From JAAUTY01 sp964397305 (GTDB lineage Bacteria; Cyanobacteriota; Cyanobacteriia; Cyanobacteriales; Spirulinaceae): a stretch of 64,000 nucleotides of DNA. The position numbers and the translations under genes were made by a program. The notes beneath the pieces are model-generated. The model did not search any database, had not been told where the DNA came from, and worked only from the letters and a program-made list of their open reading frames with translations. The stretch covers positions 1-64,000 of the forward strand of contig CAYNIP010000023.1 of the NCBI GenBank assembly GCA_964397305.1, given 5' to 3'. This document shows positions 60,642-64,000 of the stretch, one piece after another (the stretch's first letter is position 1; every line of letters starts with the position of its first letter).

Positions 60642-61031
60642 ATGCGACAGCTTAACTTCTTTATTATCTTTGTCTTTTGCCTGGCGATCGCCCTCTTCGC
60701 CCAAGAAAATGTAGACATTATCGCGATCCAACTCGTCCCCGGCGTGCGGGTGCAGATCCCCCTGGCCATCGAGTTATTGCTCACGATGGGGTTTGGGGCG
60801 GGGATTGCCTGGCTCTTCGCTGTTTGGACGAACTGGCAACAACAGACGACGCTCAAGGAGCAGCTCGAGGAAATTCGCGACCAGCGTGAACGCATCGCCA
60901 CCCTCGAGGCCGAAGTCGAAACCTACCAGGGGCGGCTCAAGGGGTCCGCAACCCCGCAGCCCCTGTTGCCGGCCTCCGATCTCATGGCTGAACTGGTGGA
61001 GCGGGTGCGCGACTCGGAACTGAGCAAATAG
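60642..61031 (+). CDS. LapA-domain (DUF1049) membrane protein
   Basis: A 129-residue protein with two membrane helices (residues about 4-20 and 42-62) and a cytoplasmic coiled coil (LKEQLEEIRDQRERIATLEA). The motif FAQENVDIIAIQLVPG between the helices is typical of the LapA domain (lipopolysaccharide assembly protein A). The longer upstream frame runs through repeat DNA, so ATG 60642 is preferred. It is 22 bases upstream of the solute-binding gene and probably shares its transcript, although a common function is not evident. Confidence 0.8.
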   Translation: MRQLNFFIIFVFCLAIALFAQENVDIIAIQLVPGVRVQIPLAIELLLTMGFGAGIAWLFAVWTNWQQQTTLKEQLEEIRDQRERIATLEAEVETYQGRLKGSATPQPLLPASDLMAELVERVRDSELSK

Positions 61032-61053
61032 CCGCCTCGGGAAGAGGTCAGCC

Positions 61054-62256
61054 ATGAGGAGCGATCACGAGATGACCATAGGCCGCATCAGTCGGCGGCA
61101 CCTGCTTCAGGGGGCGGCGAGTCTCGCCCTGGGAGGGCTAGTGACCGGGTGCGGGGGAGGAGACACGGCGCTCCGGGTGCGCTTGCTCCATCGCTCCTTG
61201 CCCCAGCAATTGGTGGGGGACTTTCAGCGGACCTTGGCCGAGCGAGTCGGCGTGGAGGTGCGGCCTGAGCGCAGCTTGCAGGCGATCGCCACGCTGATCG
61301 AGCAGTGGCAGGCGATCGCCCAAGGGGATGTGGCGCCCCTGCCAAACTGGCGGCGCTGGGTTCCGTTTGTCGAAAAACCGGTGGCTCCCGTGGCCCATTT
61401 GGTCACGCTGGGAGATGCTTGGCTGGCGGGCGCGATCCAAGCGGGGGCGATCGCGCCCCTGGCCCTGGAGGAATTGGACCACTGGCCCCAGCTCCCCGCT
61501 CGCTGGCAGGCCCTGGTGCGGCGTGATGACCAGGGAGACTTGGCGGCTACTGGCCAACTCTGGGGAGCCCCCTACCGCTGGGGGACGACGGCGATCGCCT
61601 ACGACCGCACCCAATTTGCCAAGCTGGGCTGGGAGCCCCAGGATTGGGCTGACCTCTGGCGACCCGAGCTGCGGGAGCGCGTCGCGGTGGTGGACCAGCC
61701 CCGCGAGGTGATTGGCTTCACCCTCAAGAAGCTGGGTCACTCCTACAACACGCCCGACCTAGAGGCGATCCCGGAGCTGGCGGCCGAATTGCAAGCCCTG
61801 CAACCCCAAATCCGCCTCTACAACTCCGTGGATTACCTCCAGCCCCTCCTGCTCAAGGATGTCTGGGTTGCGGTTGGCTGGTCCCCGGACCTGCTGGCCG
61901 CCCAGAGCCGCTACCCCCAAATCGTCACGGTGGTGCCGCCCTCGGGGACGGCCCTCTGGGCCGATGTCTGGGTGCAACCGGCGGCGGCTCGGGGCGATCG
62001 CGACTTAGCCCAGCGCTGGATCGACTTCTGCTGGCAAGGCCGGGCAGCGCAAAAAATCTCCCGCTTTAGCGAGGGCATCTCGCCGCTGCTCTGGGAGGTG
62101 GAGCGAGCATCGTTGCCCGAGGTCTTGCGATCACCCTCGGCCCGCTTCCCCGCCGCCGATCTTCTCGACCGCAGCGAGTTCCTCGAGCCCCTCACCGCAA
62201 CCACCCAGGTTCAGTACGAGACCCTCTGGCGCGAGTTGCGCGGTGGGGCAACTTAG
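61054..62256 (+). CDS. Tat-type extracellular solute-binding lipoprotein (PotD-like)
   Basis: A 400-residue protein. The N-terminus RISRRHLLQGAASLALGGLV ends in TGC: a twin-arginine signal joined to a lipobox, so it is probably exported folded and anchored in the plasma membrane. The mature part has the type II periplasmic binding fold seen in spermidine/putrescine-type proteins: LWGAPYRWGTTAIAYDR, DWADLWRPELRERVAVVDQP and a C-terminal helix region. No permease or ATPase gene is adjacent. The ligand is unknown. Start 61054 or 61072 (MTIGRISRRHLL). Confidence 0.8.
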   Translation: MRSDHEMTIGRISRRHLLQGAASLALGGLVTGCGGGDTALRVRLLHRSLPQQLVGDFQRTLAERVGVEVRPERSLQAIATLIEQWQAIAQGDVAPLPNWRRWVPFVEKPVAPVAHLVTLGDAWLAGAIQAGAIAPLALEELDHWPQLPARWQALVRRDDQGDLAATGQLWGAPYRWGTTAIAYDRTQFAKLGWEPQDWADLWRPELRERVAVVDQPREVIGFTLKKLGHSYNTPDLEAIPELAAELQALQPQIRLYNSVDYLQPLLLKDVWVAVGWSPDLLAAQSRYPQIVTVVPPSGTALWADVWVQPAAARGDRDLAQRWIDFCWQGRAAQKISRFSEGISPLLWEVERASLPEVLRSPSARFPAADLLDRSEFLEPLTATTQVQYETLWRELRGGAT

Positions 62257-62361
62257 CTGCAACGGTTGGTCAGCGGGGTCCCAGAGCGGGGGAGGAGCTG
62301 CTCGAAACGTGGGCTGCCGCTGACCTGCCTCATCCTTGGTTGAAATCACTAGGGTTAACGA

Positions 62362-63282
62362 ATGACATCAAATTCCTACCCCCGGGACCTGATCGGCTAT
62401 GGTGCTCAGCCTCCCCACCCCCATTGGCCGGGGGAGGCGCGCTTGGCGCTTCAGTTTGTGATCAATTACGAAGAGGGGGGTGAAAACTGCATCCTCCACG
62501 GCGATTCGGCCTCTGAGGCCTTTCTCTCGGAATCGGTGGGGGCTCAGCCCCTTTACGGGGTTCGCAATCTCAGTATGGAATCGGTCTATGAGTATGGCAG
62601 CCGGGCTGGGTTCTGGCGCTTGTACCGCTTGTTTCGTGATCGCCACCTCCCCGTCACGGTCTACGCTGTCGCCATGGCCCTGGAGCGAAACCCGGAGGCG
62701 GCCGCGGCCATGGTCGCGGCGGACTGGGAGATTGCCTCCCACGGCTATCGCTGGATTGATTACCAATACGTCAGTGCCGACACGGAGCGCGAGCACCTGC
62801 ACCGGGCGATCGCGATTCACACCCAGCTCACGGGCCAGCGGCCCCTCGGCTGGTACACCGGCCGCCTCAGTCCCCACACCCGCTACTTGGTCATCGAAGA
62901 AGGTGGCTTCCTCTACGATGCCGACAGCTACGCCGATGACTTGCCCTACTGGGTCTATGACTACGGCCGGCCCCACTTGGTCGTCCCCTACACCCTGGAC
63001 ACCAACGATATGCGCTTCGCCACCTACCAGGGTTTCAACAGCGGCGACCAGTTTTTTGCTTACCTGCGGGATGCCTTTGAGCTACTCTATGCCGAAGGGG
63101 AAACCGCGCCCAAGATGATGAGTGTGGGGCTGCATGGTCGCCTGGCGGGGCGACCCGGACGGGCCGCGGCCTTAGCCCGTTTCCTGGACTATGTGCAGCA
63201 GCGGGAGCGGGTCTGGATCTGCCGCCGTCTGGACATTGCCCGCCACTGGTACACCCACCATCCTCCCCAACCGCCCGCTTAA
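62362..63282 (+). CDS. puuE: Allantoinase PuuE-type polysaccharide-deacetylase-fold protein
   Basis: A 306-residue protein of the carbohydrate esterase 4 fold as used by PuuE, a cofactor-independent allantoinase: DLIGYGAQPPHPHWPGEARL, FVINYEEGGENCILHGDSAS, EYGSRAGFWRLYRLFRDRHL, EIASHGYRWIDYQ and GWYTGRLSPHTRYLVIEEGG. It opens the ring of allantoin to allantoate in purine catabolism. It follows the solute-binding gene after 105 bases on the same strand; together they may serve use of an external nitrogen compound, but this is inference. Confidence 0.88.
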   Translation: MTSNSYPRDLIGYGAQPPHPHWPGEARLALQFVINYEEGGENCILHGDSASEAFLSESVGAQPLYGVRNLSMESVYEYGSRAGFWRLYRLFRDRHLPVTVYAVAMALERNPEAAAAMVAADWEIASHGYRWIDYQYVSADTEREHLHRAIAIHTQLTGQRPLGWYTGRLSPHTRYLVIEEGGFLYDADSYADDLPYWVYDYGRPHLVVPYTLDTNDMRFATYQGFNSGDQFFAYLRDAFELLYAEGETAPKMMSVGLHGRLAGRPGRAAALARFLDYVQQRERVWICRRLDIARHWYTHHPPQPPA

Positions 63283-63483
63283 GGTTAAGAACCTTGGCAG
63301 ATCTACGGATTGCGGGCGGAATTCGCTACAGTAGCAGCAGCAGCCGTCGCGGGGCTCGCGACAATGCCCCTCCGGGTGTTTGCCTAGCGTTCCTGAGACC
63401 CGCTAGAGTGGGTGCAATTCACCGGATGTCTGCTGGCTCCGGGCCCGGCTCCGGCTCCCGTCCCTCATTCCTGCATTGGCTCC

Positions 63484-64000
63484 ATGACACATCTGCCCAC
63501 GAATACTCTGCGACGGCTGAAGCGGATTCCGCAGGTGCCGTTTAGCACTTGGGAGGGCGATCGCCGCCTGCTGCCGGGGGCCGTCATGGGCCGAGACAAC
63601 GACGAGGAGGAGATCGAGTGCATCCTCTGGGTTGATGGCACGGAGGGCTTGGTGCGCTTCATGGAAATGGTGACACCGGACACAGGCCCCGAAGCCATGG
63701 CCCGGTCCCTACTCCGCGCGATCGAGATGCCCAACAGCCCTGGTCAGCCATCGCGACCGCAGAAGGTCGTGGTGCGCGATCGCGAGGTGCAGTTCTTCCT
63801 CCGGGGGGCTCTCCAAGAGCTGGGCATTACCGTGGACTACGTGCCAGACTTGCCGATTATTGATGAGCTGTTCAGCAGTCTCGTCTCCTTTCAGCAGTCC
63901 CGGCCGCCGACCCTCCCCCCCGACTACCAGCAACTCCTGCGGGCGACCGCCGCCGCCATCTGGGAGGCCGAGCCCTGGTCCCACCTCGGCGACCATCAGA
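63484..64000 (+). CDS. DUF6930-type cyanobacterial protein, 3' partial
   Basis: The frame is open from ATG 63484 to the window end, at least 172 residues. It starts MTHLPTNTLRRLKRIPQVPF and STWEGDRRLLPGAVMGRD, then IECILWVDGTEGLVRFMEMV and a helix-rich part with VVRDREVQFFLRGALQELGI. This resembles a cyanobacterial family listed as DUF6930, whose function is unknown. GCTACAGT at 63329 and CTAGAGTG at 63402 upstream are possible -10 elements. Confidence 0.7.
   Translation, partial: MTHLPTNTLRRLKRIPQVPFSTWEGDRRLLPGAVMGRDNDEEEIECILWVDGTEGLVRFMEMVTPDTGPEAMARSLLRAIEMPNSPGQPSRPQKVVVRDREVQFFLRGALQELGITVDYVPDLPIIDELFSSLVSFQQSRPPTLPPDYQQLLRATAAAIWEAEPWSHLGDHQ

Noticed and set aside
1..64000. CRISPR array, prophage or integrated plasmid
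   Set aside because: No regularly spaced repeats, no phage structural genes, no integrase or replication genes were seen anywhere in the window.

Overview
The window is a GC-rich piece of a cyanobacterial chromosome. It carries light-independent protochlorophyllide reductase genes (chlL, chlN), a cyanobacterial principal sigma factor, a group 2 sigma factor, HmpF, a PATAN-type response regulator, HetZ/PatU-like proteins, DUF1822 and DUF3288 genes, an arsenosugar-type ArsM, and very frequent copies of the HIP1 octamer GCGATCGC. HetZ, PatU and HmpF relatives point to a filamentous or filament-derived lineage, but no species can be named from sequence alone.

Left end (1-2050): a frameshifted type I restriction methylase gene (hsdM), a coupled minimal nucleotidyltransferase, and fragments of two different transposases; this looks like a decayed defence or mobile region. 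2053-7147: an acetyltransferase, an ABM-like protein, a YdcF-type envelope protein and the pntA1-pntA2-pntB transhydrogenase operon. 7768-11962: an LRAT-domain protein with a PspA-like tail, then chlL/chlN, separated by repeats. 12073-21779: dnaX, a cupin, the hetZ-like/patU-like pair, DUF1822, a SpoIID-like protein and a pentapeptide-repeat protein. 21938-32694: an ammonium transporter, a Mesh1-like ppGpp hydrolase, a PATAN response regulator divergent from hmpF, a sigma factor, trmH, a lipase-like hydrolase, and a ParA-like protein that has lost its Walker lysines. 33283-43434: putA between two inverted copies of a small element, a PQQ-type sugar dehydrogenase, an unusual cNMP-sensor/AAA+/membrane polyferredoxin fusion upstream of a cysteine synthase, arsM and tRNA-Val(GAC). 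43473-64000: a GT41 glycosyltransferase, a hybrid histidine kinase behind a Pho-box promoter, deoC, a short ClpC-like unfoldase, the principal sigma factor, an SGNH-like lipoprotein, cbiC, pdxH, a LapA-domain protein, a Tat-type solute-binding lipoprotein, a PuuE-type allantoinase, and a gene running off the right end.

Most gene content is core metabolism and regulation. The less ordinary material is of two kinds. First, several proteins have unexpected architecture: the 896-residue redox/AAA+ fusion, the LRAT-PspA fusion, the ClpC-like protein without a middle domain, and the ParA-like protein with arginines in place of both lysines. Second, the intergenic regions hold several families of small non-autonomous elements whose ends, target duplications and even empty sites can be read directly: a 240-290 bp family ending in GGGTGGACGAAA, a 104 bp TA-flanked family, a 176 bp element with a perfect 8 bp duplication, and a 105 bp TACAGC-ended element. 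One GGGTGGACGAAA copy abuts the start codon of the hetZ-like gene, and another end is joined to an IS4-type transposase fragment that may be its parent.
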